Source of the DNA: Candidatus Helarchaeota archaeon
GTDB lineage: Archaea > Asgardarchaeota > Lokiarchaeia > Helarchaeales > HEL-GB-A
Direction: 5' to 3'
Length of the DNA stretch: 23,163 bases
NCBI GenBank assembly: GCA_016840125.1
Contig: JAEOSY010000005.1
Coordinates: forward strand, 1 to 23,163
Within the stretch, counting starts at the first letter, position 1. Each line of letters begins with the position of its first letter. The notes beneath the pieces are model-generated. The model was given only the letters and a program-made list of their open reading frames with translations, made no database searches and was not told the DNA's origin. The position numbers were made by a program, and so were the translations under genes. This document shows, in pieces, positions 7,638-15,461 of this stretch.

Positions 7638-7841
7638 TTAGAAGTTTTCGTCAGATTCCTTGGTTCCCAGCTTGGCCAAACTTTTGGCAATGGCGGCATT
7701 ATTTTTGTCAATGAGTGTAATAACGGCATCACCCACCAGTTTTACTAATTTAACGGGATCTTTGGGGGGATTTCGGGTCAACCATTTGTATTCGCGCTCC
7801 ATCTCGAATCTACTTAAACCTATTTGATTAGATAAACTCAT
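7638..7841 (-). CDS. Small conserved-looking hypothetical protein
   Basis: The frame encodes 67 residues starting MSLSNQIGLSRFEMEREYKWL. The product appears soluble and mostly helical, with a central VKLVKLVGDAVITLIDKNNAAIAKSLAKL amphipathic stretch (about 30-58) and an acidic tail. It has no cysteine pairs, membrane segment or recognisable motif. It ends 13 bases from the convergent SDR stop at 7624. An A/T-rich tract lies upstream of its ATG. I do not recognise the family; the composition looks like a genuine small protein rather than a shadow frame, but it could also be a remnant. Confidence 0.5.
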   Translation of the reverse strand: MSLSNQIGLSRFEMEREYKWLTRNPPKDPVKLVKLVGDAVITLIDKNNAAIAKSLAKLGTKESDENF

Positions 7842-7910
7842 AAACCATCAATTTTTTTTTTATTTTTCTCTAACATAAATCTCTTAAATTTATTTTGCTT
7901 ATAACTGAAT

Positions 7911-8320
7911 ATGTATAATGTAGTTATTACAGGCAGCACCTAAGAATTAGGAGATTCGGTGGTCATCAGTTCCCGAAATGAGGAGCGGGTGAAAAATACT
8001 CTAGCAAAATTAAAAGACCTTTTCCCAGATGGTAAAGTCTATGGAATGATTTGTGATGTTAGAGCCAAGGAAAATGTGGAAGCACTACCCAGTTACTTGT
8101 GAAGAATATCAGTGAGGAACCGAAAATCTTCAACATTCTCGCTGAAACCCCTAAAACGGTTGCAGATTACCTCGTTCCAAAGATGCGAGATGTAAAAGGT
8201 AGTGGGAAACACCTAAAATTCATGAAGGGGTGGAAAGTTGCTTTAAAATTTATGACTGCCTGGCGTTACAAGGACCGTTTCATGGATAAGGATGGGAATT
8301 TATTATTAGAAATAGAATAA
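7911..8320 (+). pseudogene. Decayed SDR (chlorophyll b reductase/NYC1-like branch)
   Basis: Three traces of one SDR are visible in order. ATG at 7911 starts MYNVVITGST, the first strand and TG motif, then a TAA (7941-7943). In the same frame follows LGDSVVISSRNEERV ... YGMICDVRAKENVEAL, the second and third strands of the Rossmann fold, up to about 8085. The frame then changes and the C-terminal part appears (TQLLVKNISEEPKIFNILAE, then ETPKTVADYLVPKM and a basic tail) to the stop at 8320. The rest of the glycine-rich loop and all of the central catalytic part with YxxxK are deleted. About 410 bases remain of an expected 800 or more. The IFNILAExPxTVAxxLVP pattern recalls the NYC1-like reductase group. 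It is unrelated in detail to the intact SDR upstream. Confidence 0.8.
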
Positions 8321-8396
8321 ACTTTAATCCCCAACTTTCAGTTTTACTCAAACCTTGAAAAATAAAAAACTAGGAAGTTTTTAATTACTATTGAAA

Positions 8397-8420
8397 CTAT
8401 AGAATTATAGATGCTATAGA
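8397..8420 (+). promoter_or_regulatory. Iterated YTATAGA motifs before the VapBC pair
   Basis: CTATAGA (8397-8403), TTATAGA (8405-8411) and CTATAGA (8414-8420) lie in tandem 20-43 bases before the antitoxin start. They could form a TATA box overlapped by operator sites, the arrangement expected for autoregulation by a ribbon-helix-helix antitoxin. GAGGT (8428-8432) is the ribosome binding site. Confidence 0.4.
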
Positions 8421-8439
8421 TTATTGTGAGGTATTTAAA

Positions 8440-8697
8440 ATGACATCAACAACAATTCAGCTCGATCAAAAGATTAAGGACGAGCTTTTCCTTTTAAAAA
8501 ATCAAATCGAAAAAAAGCTAGGACGATCGATAAGTTATAATGAATTAATTAGCATGCTTTTAGAAAATAACAAAGCAAGTTTATTAAGACGAAATTTAAA
8601 AGAATTTCAGAAATTACGAGGCATTATTTCGCGAGATAGTATTAAAACTTTCCAGAAAGAAAGAAAAATAGATAGTAAGGCAGAAGAATATGAGTAA
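8440..8697 (+). CDS. vapB: VapB-type antitoxin, ribbon-helix-helix
   Basis: This 85-residue protein begins TSTTIQLDQKIKDELFLLK, a beta-strand followed by a helix, then GRSISYNELISMLLEN, the second helix: the ribbon-helix-helix layout of archaeal VapB antitoxins. The C-terminal half (about 48-85) is basic then acidic and probably wraps the toxin. The frame overlaps the PIN gene by eight bases, which couples their translation. It would neutralise the toxin and repress its own promoter, where tandem YTATAGA motifs lie. The family call rests on the N-terminal pattern and the neighbour. Confidence 0.75.
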   Translation: MTSTTIQLDQKIKDELFLLKNQIEKKLGRSISYNELISMLLENNKASLLRRNLKEFQKLRGIISRDSIKTFQKERKIDSKAEEYE

Positions 8698-9151
8698 AGA
8701 CAATAAACTCAATCAGATATTAGAGCATAAAGAACTTGTTCTTGATACGGGTGTAATATTGAATTACCTCGGAGATCCAGATGCAGACTCAACGAAATGG
8801 CTTGATAAACATATCTTGACCGAAAGTTCCCAAGTAACACTACACTCTCATGAAGTGAATAGAGCTGAGCTATTATACTTGATTTGTCGAGAAGAGGGAA
8901 TGCGGAAAGCTAAAGAAATAATGAAATCTATTGAGGATTTTATTCTATTCCATAATGAGTTAGAGTTAATTGAGATTGTGGGAAAATTAAAATGTAATCT
9001 TTCGATTGCTTTAGCTGATTGCTTTTCTATTGCTACTGGATTATGGTTAAAAAGTCCGATTCTCTTTAGAAAAGAGAGAGAATTATCAGAATCTATAATT
9101 GAATCTTTAAGGAAAGAGTTCAAGGCAAATCTTTTGATATTCGATTCTTAA
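8690..9151 (+). CDS. vapC: PIN-domain ribonuclease toxin, VapC-like
   Basis: The 153-residue product has the PIN acidic residues at Asp19 (VLDTGVILNYL), Glu60 (VNRAELLYLI) and Asp110 (ALADCFSIAT), with Glu129 or Glu131 in the RKERELSE segment in place of the usual TRD. PIN toxins use these residues to hold Mg2+ and cut tRNA or rRNA. Its length is at the upper end for VapC. The start codon lies inside the end of the antitoxin gene. Unlike the second PIN gene in this window (14737-15320), this one is intact, so the pair is probably functional. The weak fourth acidic position leaves some doubt about activity. Confidence 0.82.
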   Translation: MSKDNKLNQILEHKELVLDTGVILNYLGDPDADSTKWLDKHILTESSQVTLHSHEVNRAELLYLICREEGMRKAKEIMKSIEDFILFHNELELIEIVGKLKCNLSIALADCFSIATGLWLKSPILFRKERELSESIIESLRKEFKANLLIFDS

Positions 9152-9226
9152 TTTCTAACTATTCTAGAGATTTTGATTTCTCACAATCTTAGTGTCTTGA
9201 AAGATAAATTTAACGACGTTAAGTAT

Positions 9227-9979
9227 TCATCCGAGTTCCAAGCTCTCGCCATTTTTAAGCAAGTAGAAGAGATGCCCTAAGCCTTCCTCTTCGAGTAATT
9301 TCTTGAATTTATTTGGTAGCCTTAAAGGCTTAAAATCTGGATAAAATCCAAAGTGAATTGGAATAGCATATTTTTTAGGCTTTAAGATCTTAACCATTTC
9401 GACGGCCTCAGGTGCATCAATATGAGGGTTAAGTTTTCGGAAATATCGAGCATTTGTCATCATCGGTAGGAACATTACGTCAATATGAGGAAAATGCAGG
9501 GGGAATTCATGAAATTCTTCAAAAAAGCCGGTATCGCCGGGAAAGTAAATAACATGGTTCCCCTCAAGCACATATCCTTGAGCTTTGCGCGGATGATTCG
9601 CGGGCACTGCCGTAATGGTAATCCCATTCAACTCTTCTTTCTCCCACGGTTCCAATTCGTGAATATCAGTGAAATGTTTGTATGCAGACTTGATGTTCCG
9701 TTTATTTCTATAACTCGCGGGGACAAAAAAAGGGGTCTCTTGAGGAAACTTGCGAAGGGTTGGGATGTGATAGTGATCCACGTGACTATGAGATATGAGG
9801 ATAGCATCGATATTCTTTTCGAGAAGTTGTTCAACGGTCATGCCCGCCTTCCATCTTCGCCTAAAGAAGAAAAGATAATGGGGGTACTTGCCAAGAATAG
9901 GGTCAGTGAGGATTTTCACTCCGTTCATTTCAAAAAGCAGTGTTGCATGACCGATGAAGGTAATTTTAGTTGATAACAT
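9227..9979 (-). CDS. Metallo-beta-lactamase-fold hydrolase (UlaG/UPF0173-like)
   Basis: The 250-residue product begins TKITFIGHATLLFEMNGVKILTDP, the signature of UlaG-like metal-dependent hydrolases and NAPE-PLD relatives. Metal ligands are seen in SHSHVDHYH (His64, His66, Asp68, His69), the GDTGFF motif later in the chain and PIHFG near the C-terminus. It is cytoplasmic. Members act on lactones, phosphodiesters or N-acyl phospholipids, and the substrate here cannot be chosen; the HFP/FRRRW segments hint at the phospholipase-D-like branch, but weakly. There is no Shine-Dalgarno sequence, while a TATTTAAA box (minus strand, 9999-10006) lies 20-27 bases before the ATG, as for a leaderless transcript. 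Confidence 0.87.
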   Translation of the reverse strand: MLSTKITFIGHATLLFEMNGVKILTDPILGKYPHYLFFFRRRWKAGMTVEQLLEKNIDAILISHSHVDHYHIPTLRKFPQETPFFVPASYRNKRNIKSAYKHFTDIHELEPWEKEELNGITITAVPANHPRKAQGYVLEGNHVIYFPGDTGFFEEFHEFPLHFPHIDVMFLPMMTNARYFRKLNPHIDAPEAVEMVKILKPKKYAIPIHFGFYPDFKPLRLPNKFKKLLEEEGLGHLFYLLKNGESLELG

Positions 9980-9998
9980 TCAAATCAGTAATCTCAAA

Positions 9999-10006
9999 TT
10001 TAAATA
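9999..10006 (-). promoter_or_regulatory. TATA-like box of a leaderless transcript
   Basis: On the minus strand this reads TATTTAAA, ending 20 bases before the ATG of the metallo-hydrolase. With archaeal initiation about 25 bases after the TATA centre, transcription would begin at or next to the start codon, matching the lack of a ribosome binding site. Confidence 0.45.
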
Positions 10007-10115
10007 GAAATTTTGAGGTAAGAATTACTCTTTTATAAAGATCATAGATCCTCTCCCAAAACAATTAATAGGCTATTAAAAAAACATATTTGCGAATTAA
10101 GAAAAGGTAGTAAAA

Positions 10116-10667
10116 ATGGCAAAAGCTAGTGAAGCTGATACAAAGAAGAGTGATGAGAAAAAGGCTGATAAGGAGAAAATTGGTAAGAAGAAAACCGATA
10201 AAAAAAAGACTGTAAAAGGAAAGTTGGGTAAGTTAATCATCGGGGTTGTAGCTTGTATTGGCATCGTGGAGATGATAATACTATTACTTACTTTACAATT
10301 GTCAACAGGAAAAGTAGATAGTTATATCACAACTACCTTATGGCAAGCGATTTTTATAATACCACTGCATTTACCTACGTTCCTCACGAGTGGAATGTGG
10401 TCCATCACGGCGGCTCTCACAATAGGGGCATTCATTGGTGGCCTTATCGTAAAAAAAATCAAAAAGGGGATATTAGTAGGTATTATCAGTTTTGGATTAT
10501 TGCTTTTACTCCAATTTGCAGTAGGATTCCTTTTTGATTTTAATGCTTTAATAGCTTGGTATTCTCTTATATCTTCGCTTGGTAGCAATGTAATACTGGA
10601 TTTTCTAGTGAGTATTGGTATTTTAATAACAGCAGGTGCCATTGGTGGAGCTCTTACAAGGGAATAA
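10116..10667 (+). CDS. Small polytopic membrane protein with lysine-rich N-terminus
   Basis: The 183-residue product opens with about 37 residues that are nearly half lysine, mixed with Asp, Glu and Thr (TKKSDEKKADKEK), then four hydrophobic segments at about 39-62, 75-95, 97-110 (leading into IVKKIKKG) and 115-140, and a last one at about 150-180. The basic leader probably sits in the cytoplasm on the membrane surface. Glycine-rich helices (GAFIGGLIV, TAGAIGGALT) suggest close helix packing. AAGGTAG gives the ribosome site. It lies 52 bases before the VIT1-like gene, probably one operon. The family is not recognised. Confidence 0.65.
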   Translation: MAKASEADTKKSDEKKADKEKIGKKKTDKKKTVKGKLGKLIIGVVACIGIVEMIILLLTLQLSTGKVDSYITTTLWQAIFIIPLHLPTFLTSGMWSITAALTIGAFIGGLIVKKIKKGILVGIISFGLLLLLQFAVGFLFDFNALIAWYSLISSLGSNVILDFLVSIGILITAGAIGGALTRE

Positions 10668-10719
10668 AAGCAATTTCCAATCAAACTTTTCTTAATTATT
10701 GAATAAACAGGTGAAAAAA

Positions 10720-11202
10720 ATGGTTTCCGCAACAATTCAAGGTTTAGCCTCCGGGATTATTGTAGCACTTGCTATTATGGTGGGTTTATCGTCTGGTACA
10801 GAAGCAAAAGTAGTGGTACTTAGCGGTATAGTTGTTGTCGCGTTTGTAGAGGGGTTTTCAGACGCTTTTAGTGAGTATTTATCTCAAAGAACCGATCATA
10901 CGGTAAAAACTAGAAAGGTTTGGAAAGAAGCTTCAATAGTATTTGCCACCAAGGCTGCCATTATACTGCAATTTATCTTACCGTTTCTATTCTTATCAAA
11001 GATTGAAGAAGCTACCCAATTTGCGATTTTTTGGGGCTTGTTCATTTTGAGCATTGTAAGTGGGCATATCGCCAGACAACAAGTAAATAGAAGAATTGTT
11101 CGCACAATGGTATTGTACGTAGGAGCTGCAATAATTATCATTACGATAACCTATTTTATTGGAGATTTTGTAGCGTATATTTTCTTCTTGCTAGGTATCT
11201 AA
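10720..11202 (+). CDS. VIT1/CCC1-like membrane protein
   Basis: From the ATG at 10720 this is 160 residues; a TTG at 10699 would add seven, but AGGTG at 10709-10713 points to the ATG. There are about four to five membrane helices. The first two (ASGIIVALAIMVGLSSG and VVLSGIVVVAFVEGFSDAFSEYLSQRTD) follow the pattern of VIT1/CCC1 iron and manganese transporters, where an acidic residue and the GEYLS-type end of the second helix are conserved. The family's cytoplasmic metal-binding helices are reduced to a short KTRKVWKEA loop. Transport of Fe2+ or Mn2+ into or out of the cell is therefore plausible but unproven. It lies downstream of a lysine-rich membrane protein. Confidence 0.6.
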   Translation: MVSATIQGLASGIIVALAIMVGLSSGTEAKVVVLSGIVVVAFVEGFSDAFSEYLSQRTDHTVKTRKVWKEASIVFATKAAIILQFILPFLFLSKIEEATQFAIFWGLFILSIVSGHIARQQVNRRIVRTMVLYVGAAIIIITITYFIGDFVAYIFFLLGI

Positions 11203-11249
11203 GATCTCCTATTCTATTGAAATACTTTTAGACTTCAATAATAATGTCG

Positions 11250-12233
11250 TTATTTGTTCGTCGTAGATGACTTAATTTTATTGATTATAGGCTCCAAAAT
11301 CTCAAATACAGCGGTATATATATCTTTAGCCCCGGTGAAGACAGCCCCAACGATTTTTTCGAGCGTCTCAGGGGGTAAAACAGTCTCAGAGACATGTTTG
11401 TATAATTGAGATTCCAAGAGGGTTTTGAGTTTGTTCCGGATAGTCGCGCGTTTCTTATTATTTAGTTTTCCGGAGCTTTCAAGATAGTCCCTATGCTTTT
11501 GAATTGCTTGAAATAACTCAGCTATACCACGTCCTTCAGTCGCAATGGTTCGTACAATGGGAGGTCGCCAGCCGGATTTCTGAGTATCGGACTCTAAGAG
11601 CATATTGAGATTGACTTTCAAGAAATCGCCACCCAAATCAGATTTATTTATTACTAGGACGTCAGCAATTTCGAGAATGCCAGCCTTTAGAACTTGAACG
11701 TGATCCCCAAGCCCAGCGACAGTCAATAAAAGAACAGTGTAGGCGAGGCGAAAGATATCCACTTCGGATTGCCCCGCCCCAACCGTTTCTATTAGAATAT
11801 AGTTCATTCCATAGGCATCATAAAGTTGAACAATATCATAAACTGCTTTCGAAATACCACCCATGCTCCCTCGCGAGGCAACACTCCGGATAAAGACCTT
11901 GGGATTTAGGATGATATCTCGCATACGGACCCGATCTCCCAAGAATGCGCCCCCGTAAATAGGTGAGGAGGGATCTACGGAAATTATCCCGACCTGCTGG
12001 TCTTTATTAGTTAGATATTCAACCATTTGAGTGATTAACGTGCTCTTACCAGTACCAGGCGAACCAGTAAGACCTATGATGTAAGGATCATGTGAGGATT
12101 TACAGAGTTTACTTAATAATTTACGTGCAATTTCAGGATTGTTTTCGATAAGTGTGATGATCCGTGCCAAGGCTGTCCGATCTTGGTTCAAAAATCGAGA
12201 GATAAGATCATCTAAATCGTCGATTTGACTCAT
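11250..12233 (-). CDS. meaB: Methylmalonyl-CoA mutase-associated GTPase MeaB (ArgK family)
   Basis: The 327-residue G3E-family GTPase guards loading of adenosylcobalamin into the mutase and removal of damaged cofactor. The P-loop GSPGTGKS is at 57-64, the Mg-binding SVDPSSP at 85-91, a conserved RVRMRD at 101-106, ETVGAGQSE at 149-157 (switch region) and the base-recognition NKSD at 196-199. Length and motif order fit MeaB. It lies 25 bases after the B12-binding subunit gene and is read with it; the large subunit is divergent. The clustering makes the mutase the clear client. The C-terminal 80 residues form the helical dimerisation part. Confidence 0.94.
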   Translation of the reverse strand: MSQIDDLDDLISRFLNQDRTALARIITLIENNPEIARKLLSKLCKSSHDPYIIGLTGSPGTGKSTLITQMVEYLTNKDQQVGIISVDPSSPIYGGAFLGDRVRMRDIILNPKVFIRSVASRGSMGGISKAVYDIVQLYDAYGMNYILIETVGAGQSEVDIFRLAYTVLLLTVAGLGDHVQVLKAGILEIADVLVINKSDLGGDFLKVNLNMLLESDTQKSGWRPPIVRTIATEGRGIAELFQAIQKHRDYLESSGKLNNKKRATIRNKLKTLLESQLYKHVSETVLPPETLEKIVGAVFTGAKDIYTAVFEILEPIINKIKSSTTNK

Positions 12234-12258
12234 GGCGATGCCTACAAGAAAAAAAGGG

Positions 12259-12660
12259 TTAACTTTTGACTAATTTATATATATAATCAACGATGGTTTT
12301 AGTAGGTGACCCAGGGCCGAAGATCTCACTTACGCCCTGTTTTTTTAATTTCGATATTTCTTCGGGAAGAACAATAGTGCCACCGGCAAGGATGAATTTG
12401 TCCCCAATCCCGGCTTTTTTGGCGAGATCGATAACGCGAGGTATCAAAGTCATATGCGCTCCGCTTAAAATAGACAAACCAATGAAATCGACATCTTCTT
12501 GAAGAGCAGCATCAACAACTTGCTCAGGAGTTTGATGGAGACCCGTATAGATTACTTCAATTCCGGCATCCCGTAACGCCATACTCACCACTTTGGCACC
12601 ACGGTCATGCCCATCTAGTCCCGGCTTTGCCATCAAAAAACGCAACTTCCGTTTGGACAT
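12259..12660 (-). CDS. mcmA2: Methylmalonyl-CoA mutase small (B12-binding) subunit
   Basis: The 133-residue product is a stand-alone cobalamin domain of the mutase C-terminal type: [17 protein letters not shown] contains the Asp16-x-His18-x-x-Gly21 cobalt motif, followed by SILSGAH and AGGTIV for the nucleotide tail. The open frame continues upstream to 12843, but the added 61 residues overlap the divergent large subunit and have no B12-domain features. The ATG at 12660 has GAGAGGT just before it and begins with the usual MSKRKLRF, so I take it as the start. The archaeal arrangement splits the mutase into this subunit and a catalytic chain, here read divergently across 107 bases. Confidence 0.93.
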   Translation of the reverse strand: MSKRKLRFLMAKPGLDGHDRGAKVVSMALRDAGIEVIYTGLHQTPEQVVDAALQEDVDFIGLSILSGAHMTLIPRVIDLAKKAGIGDKFILAGGTIVLPEEISKLKKQGVSEIFGPGSPTKTIVDYIYKLVKS

Positions 12661-12767
12661 ATAAGACCTCTCAACATTAATAACAAGTAATTCGATATTA
12701 TTATGAAATGCTTTATAGTTTTCTGAAATTAGGTTGTAATAGTATGAAGCATCTAGAGTGAAGGACA

Positions 12768-14411
12768 ATGTTGGACGAGAAATTATTAAAGGCGGAAAAG
12801 TCGGCAAAAACTGGCAAGGAACGGTCTGATAAGTTTCGGACACTCTCCAATATAGAAGTAAAGAAAGAATATACTCCTGCAGACATAAAAATCAATTATG
12901 AGAAGGATCTAGGAAAGCCTGGCGAATATCCTTTCATGAGGGGGGTGTATGACACGATGTATCGAGGGCGTCTTTGGACCATGCGCCAGTTTGCGGGTTT
13001 TGGAACCGCAGAGGATACAAATGCACGGTTTAAATATTTACTTGAACATGGAGAAACGGGTTTAAGCACCGCATTTGACTTTCCCACCCTATATGGGCGT
13101 GACTCCGACGATCCCCTCGCCGAAGGGGAAGTGGGAAAATGTGGGGTCGCCATATCTTCGCTGTTGGATATGGAAATTCTATTTGATGGAATCCCACTAG
13201 ATAAAGTCTCTACCAGCATGACGATTAATGGTCCAGCTGCAATTGTCTGGGCGTTTTACTTAGCCAACGCGAAAAAACAAGGCATCCCCTTCACGGAATT
13301 AAGAGGCACGATTCAGAACGACATCCTCAAAGAATATATTGCCCAGAAATCGTGGATATTTCCGCCTGAACCGTCTATGCGGTTGATAATTGACACCTTT
13401 GAGTTTGGAACTGACCAAGTCCCAAAGTGGAATACGGTGAGTATAAGCGGTTACCATATTAGGGAAGCTGGAAGCACCGCAGTCCAAGAATTAGCATTCA
13501 CGCTTGCGGATGGATTAGCGTATGTTGATGCAGCCCTCGAACGAGGGATGACCTTAGATGCTTTTGCACCAAGATTGTCGTTCTTTTTTAATTCACACAA
13601 TTACTTCTTTGAAGAAATTGCGAAGTTCAGAGCTGCACGACGGATCTGGGCAAATGAAATGAAAAAGCGTGGAGCAGAAGATCCGAGATCTCTAAAAATG
13701 AGGTTCCATACCCAAACGGCAGGCTGTTCCCTCACAGCCCAGCAACCTGACAATAATATCGTTCGCACGACCCTCCAAGCATTATCGGCAGTCCTTGGGG
13801 GGACGCAGTCCTTGCATACGAACTCCAAAGATGAGGCACTCTGTCTCCCCACTCAAGGTGCAGTCATGACGGCCCTCCGTACGCAACAAATCATTGCCCA
13901 TGAGAGTGGAGTGACCGATACCATTGATCCACTTGCAGGGTCCTATTACATGGAGTGGCTCACGACTAAGATGGAAGAAGAAACCTACAAGTATTTCAAG
14001 AAGATTGAAGATATTGGTGGAGTGATTGCGGGGATTAAGCAAGGATTTTTCCAACTTGATATCGCGAAAGCCGCGTACCGATATCAAAAAGAGATTGAGA
14101 CAAAGAAGCGGTTAGTAGCCGGCGTAAATGAGTTTAAACTGCCGGGTGATGATGAAATCAATATTCCTGTTCTAAAGATTGACCCAGAGGTTGAACGATC
14201 CCAGCATAATCGATTGAAGAAGTTACGGGAAACGCGTGATAATGCTAAAGTTGAGGAATCTTTACAGAAACTTGAAGAGGTGGCGAAGAAAGAAGATGAA
14301 AATGTGATGCCTTATTTGATTGATGCTGCCCTCGCTTATGCCACCCTGGGGGAAATCCGTCAGGCTTTAGAAAATGTATTTGGCACGTATAAACAGATTG
14401 AACCTTTCTGA
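12768..14411 (+). CDS. mcmA1: Methylmalonyl-CoA mutase large (catalytic) subunit
   Basis: The 547-residue chain is the archaeal catalytic half of the mutase, which interconverts methylmalonyl-CoA and succinyl-CoA with adenosylcobalamin. Visible motifs include [15 protein letters not shown] (54-68), [10 protein letters not shown] (181-190), PPEPSMR (199-205), [10 protein letters not shown] (226-235) and SLHTNS. Tyr65 and Arg205, which in the Propionibacterium enzyme (Tyr89, Arg207) hold the free carboxylate, are kept, favouring methylmalonyl-CoA over isobutyryl- or hydroxyisobutyryl-CoA. His230 matches the catalytic histidine. One departure is [10 protein letters not shown] (107-116), where a tyrosine usual in THRGYDSD-type sequences is arginine. 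The B12 domain is a separate gene. No epimerase or propionyl-CoA carboxylase gene is nearby. AAGGA lies close before the ATG. Confidence 0.95.
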   Translation: MLDEKLLKAEKSAKTGKERSDKFRTLSNIEVKKEYTPADIKINYEKDLGKPGEYPFMRGVYDTMYRGRLWTMRQFAGFGTAEDTNARFKYLLEHGETGLSTAFDFPTLYGRDSDDPLAEGEVGKCGVAISSLLDMEILFDGIPLDKVSTSMTINGPAAIVWAFYLANAKKQGIPFTELRGTIQNDILKEYIAQKSWIFPPEPSMRLIIDTFEFGTDQVPKWNTVSISGYHIREAGSTAVQELAFTLADGLAYVDAALERGMTLDAFAPRLSFFFNSHNYFFEEIAKFRAARRIWANEMKKRGAEDPRSLKMRFHTQTAGCSLTAQQPDNNIVRTTLQALSAVLGGTQSLHTNSKDEALCLPTQGAVMTALRTQQIIAHESGVTDTIDPLAGSYYMEWLTTKMEEETYKYFKKIEDIGGVIAGIKQGFFQLDIAKAAYRYQKEIETKKRLVAGVNEFKLPGDDEINIPVLKIDPEVERSQHNRLKKLRETRDNAKVEESLQKLEEVAKKEDENVMPYLIDAALAYATLGEIRQALENVFGTYKQIEPF

Positions 14412-14447
14412 AAAGATTGAATTACGTTCCATAAGTTGGAACAAGTT

Positions 14448-14732
14448 ATGTCATCAACAACAGAATTATATTTTGGAAACTTATTATTAAAAATGGTAAT
14501 GGTAATGGTGAAGATTGATGAACAAGGTAGAATAATAATACCAAAAGAAATACGTGAGAAATTAAAATTAATTGGAGAAGTGGAGATAGTAGAGGTAAAA
14601 GAAGGTATAATTCTCAAACCGAAACAAACTCTTACTTGGAAAAAATTCTATAAAGATAAGTTAAAGATGAATTGGGATGAAGTGCATAAGTTAGACCTTT
14701 CAGAGGAAGATTTAACTGATTTATGGATATGA
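14448..14732 (+). CDS. AbrB/MazE-type antitoxin
   Basis: The SpoVT-AbrB swapped-hairpin domain is clear: MVKIDEQGRIIIPKEIREKL followed by EVEIVEVKEGIILKP. Several starts are possible. The ATG at 14448 gives 94 residues, including a 20-residue leader; a run of ATG codons (14493-14509, GTAATG repeats) just before the domain could start a 75-79-residue form, which is the more usual length. A C-terminal tail (WKKFYKDKLKMNW, then acidic DLSEEDLTDLWI) would bind a toxin. It ends five bases before the PIN gene. The toxin is frameshifted, so the antitoxin may now be an orphan. Confidence 0.75.
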   Translation: MSSTTELYFGNLLLKMVMVMVKIDEQGRIIIPKEIREKLKLIGEVEIVEVKEGIILKPKQTLTWKKFYKDKLKMNWDEVHKLDLSEEDLTDLWI

Positions 14733-14736
14733 TCGA

Positions 14737-15320
14737 TTGAAGTTGAAAAAATTATTAGATGCTAATTTCTTAATTTATTCGCTTTTAGAAGACCATCCGG
14801 CATCAAAAGTTTGTGAGAAACTCATCCTTTCTTGTGAAAATAAGTTTGATTGGATCACTTCACCCATTACTTTGATTGAGACTTTTTATGTCTTAATTAA
14901 AATATATGGGCAAAAAATTGAGGACGTATATAATAAAATAAAAGCGATTGTAAAACTACCTCTGGGGATTGTTTCACTTGATCAAATTCTAGTGATTTCA
15001 GCATATTGGACAAACGAATAAGACATCAAATAGATATCAATGATGCAATATTACTTCAAATCGGCATTGAGATTGGAATACCTATAATTGCCACGGATGA
15101 CAAGAGATTAGCTAAAGCAGTAGAAGATTATGGTATTGTTTGTGAAAATCCAATAACTAAAGAAATCCGACAGGAAATGGCTGAATGGGAAAGGATTAAT
15201 TTACCAGAAAAGGGGATTGTACGAATTTACAAGGGAGTTCATAAATGGCTTGAGGAAAAAGATAAATCCATTGCTGATGAATTTAAATCCCTTACAAAAG
15301 GATTAACTCGAATGCTTTAA
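14737..15320 (+). pseudogene. PIN-domain toxin split by a frameshift
   Basis: Two overlapping frames together make one PIN protein. The first (14737-15021, TTG start) holds LLDANFLIYSLLED with the first Asp and SPITLIETFYVLI with the Glu, ending SAYWTNE. The second frame is open through that point and continues QIDINDAILLQIGIEIGIPIIATDDKRLAKA with the third and fourth acidic residues, then a 60-residue helical extension ending LTRML at 15320. Going from the first frame to the second needs one extra base, so a single base was lost near 15000-15020, or the assembly has an error there. No slippery heptamer is seen. The joined protein would be about 190 residues. It pairs with the AbrB antitoxin just upstream. 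Confidence 0.75.
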
Positions 15321-15375
15321 AAACGTCATTTCTGGAGGAGAGGACCTTTAAAAAGATGTGGGGGAAGATAAACTA

Positions 15376-15450
15376 ATATGTCCCAGCTGAAGTAATTATT
15401 AAGCGATTTGAGATGTCTTTGGCACTTATAAGCAGATTGAGCCATTTTAA
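15376..15450 (+). pseudogene. 3' tail of a second methylmalonyl-CoA mutase large-subunit gene
   Basis: Bases 15410-15450 match the last 41 bases of the intact large-subunit gene (14371-14411) at 32 of 41 positions. They encode [12 protein letters not shown] followed by TAA, against [12 protein letters not shown] followed by TGA. All codon differences except the first are synonymous. Upstream, after a one-base frame change, YVPAEVIIKRFE resembles [12 protein letters not shown] of the intact gene. Everything before that is missing. The third-position pattern says this copy diverged as a working paralogue before it was lost. The AbrB/PIN pair lies exactly between the intact mutase and this tail. 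Confidence 0.75.
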
Positions 15451-15461
15451 TAGATTTTCTC

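Noticed and set aside
9485..9973. 162-residue plus-strand frame opposite the metallo-hydrolase
   Set aside because: It lies entirely antisense to a gene with clear metal-binding motifs and its translation shows no family features.
12661..12843. Longer 194-residue form of the mutase small subunit
   Set aside because: The extra part overlaps the divergent large-subunit gene, lacks B12-domain features and lies upstream of an ATG with a good ribosome site at 12660.
14995..15025. Programmed frameshift in the PIN toxin
   Set aside because: No X-XXY-YYZ slippery heptamer or A/T homopolymer at the overlap; a one-base deletion or sequencing error fits better.
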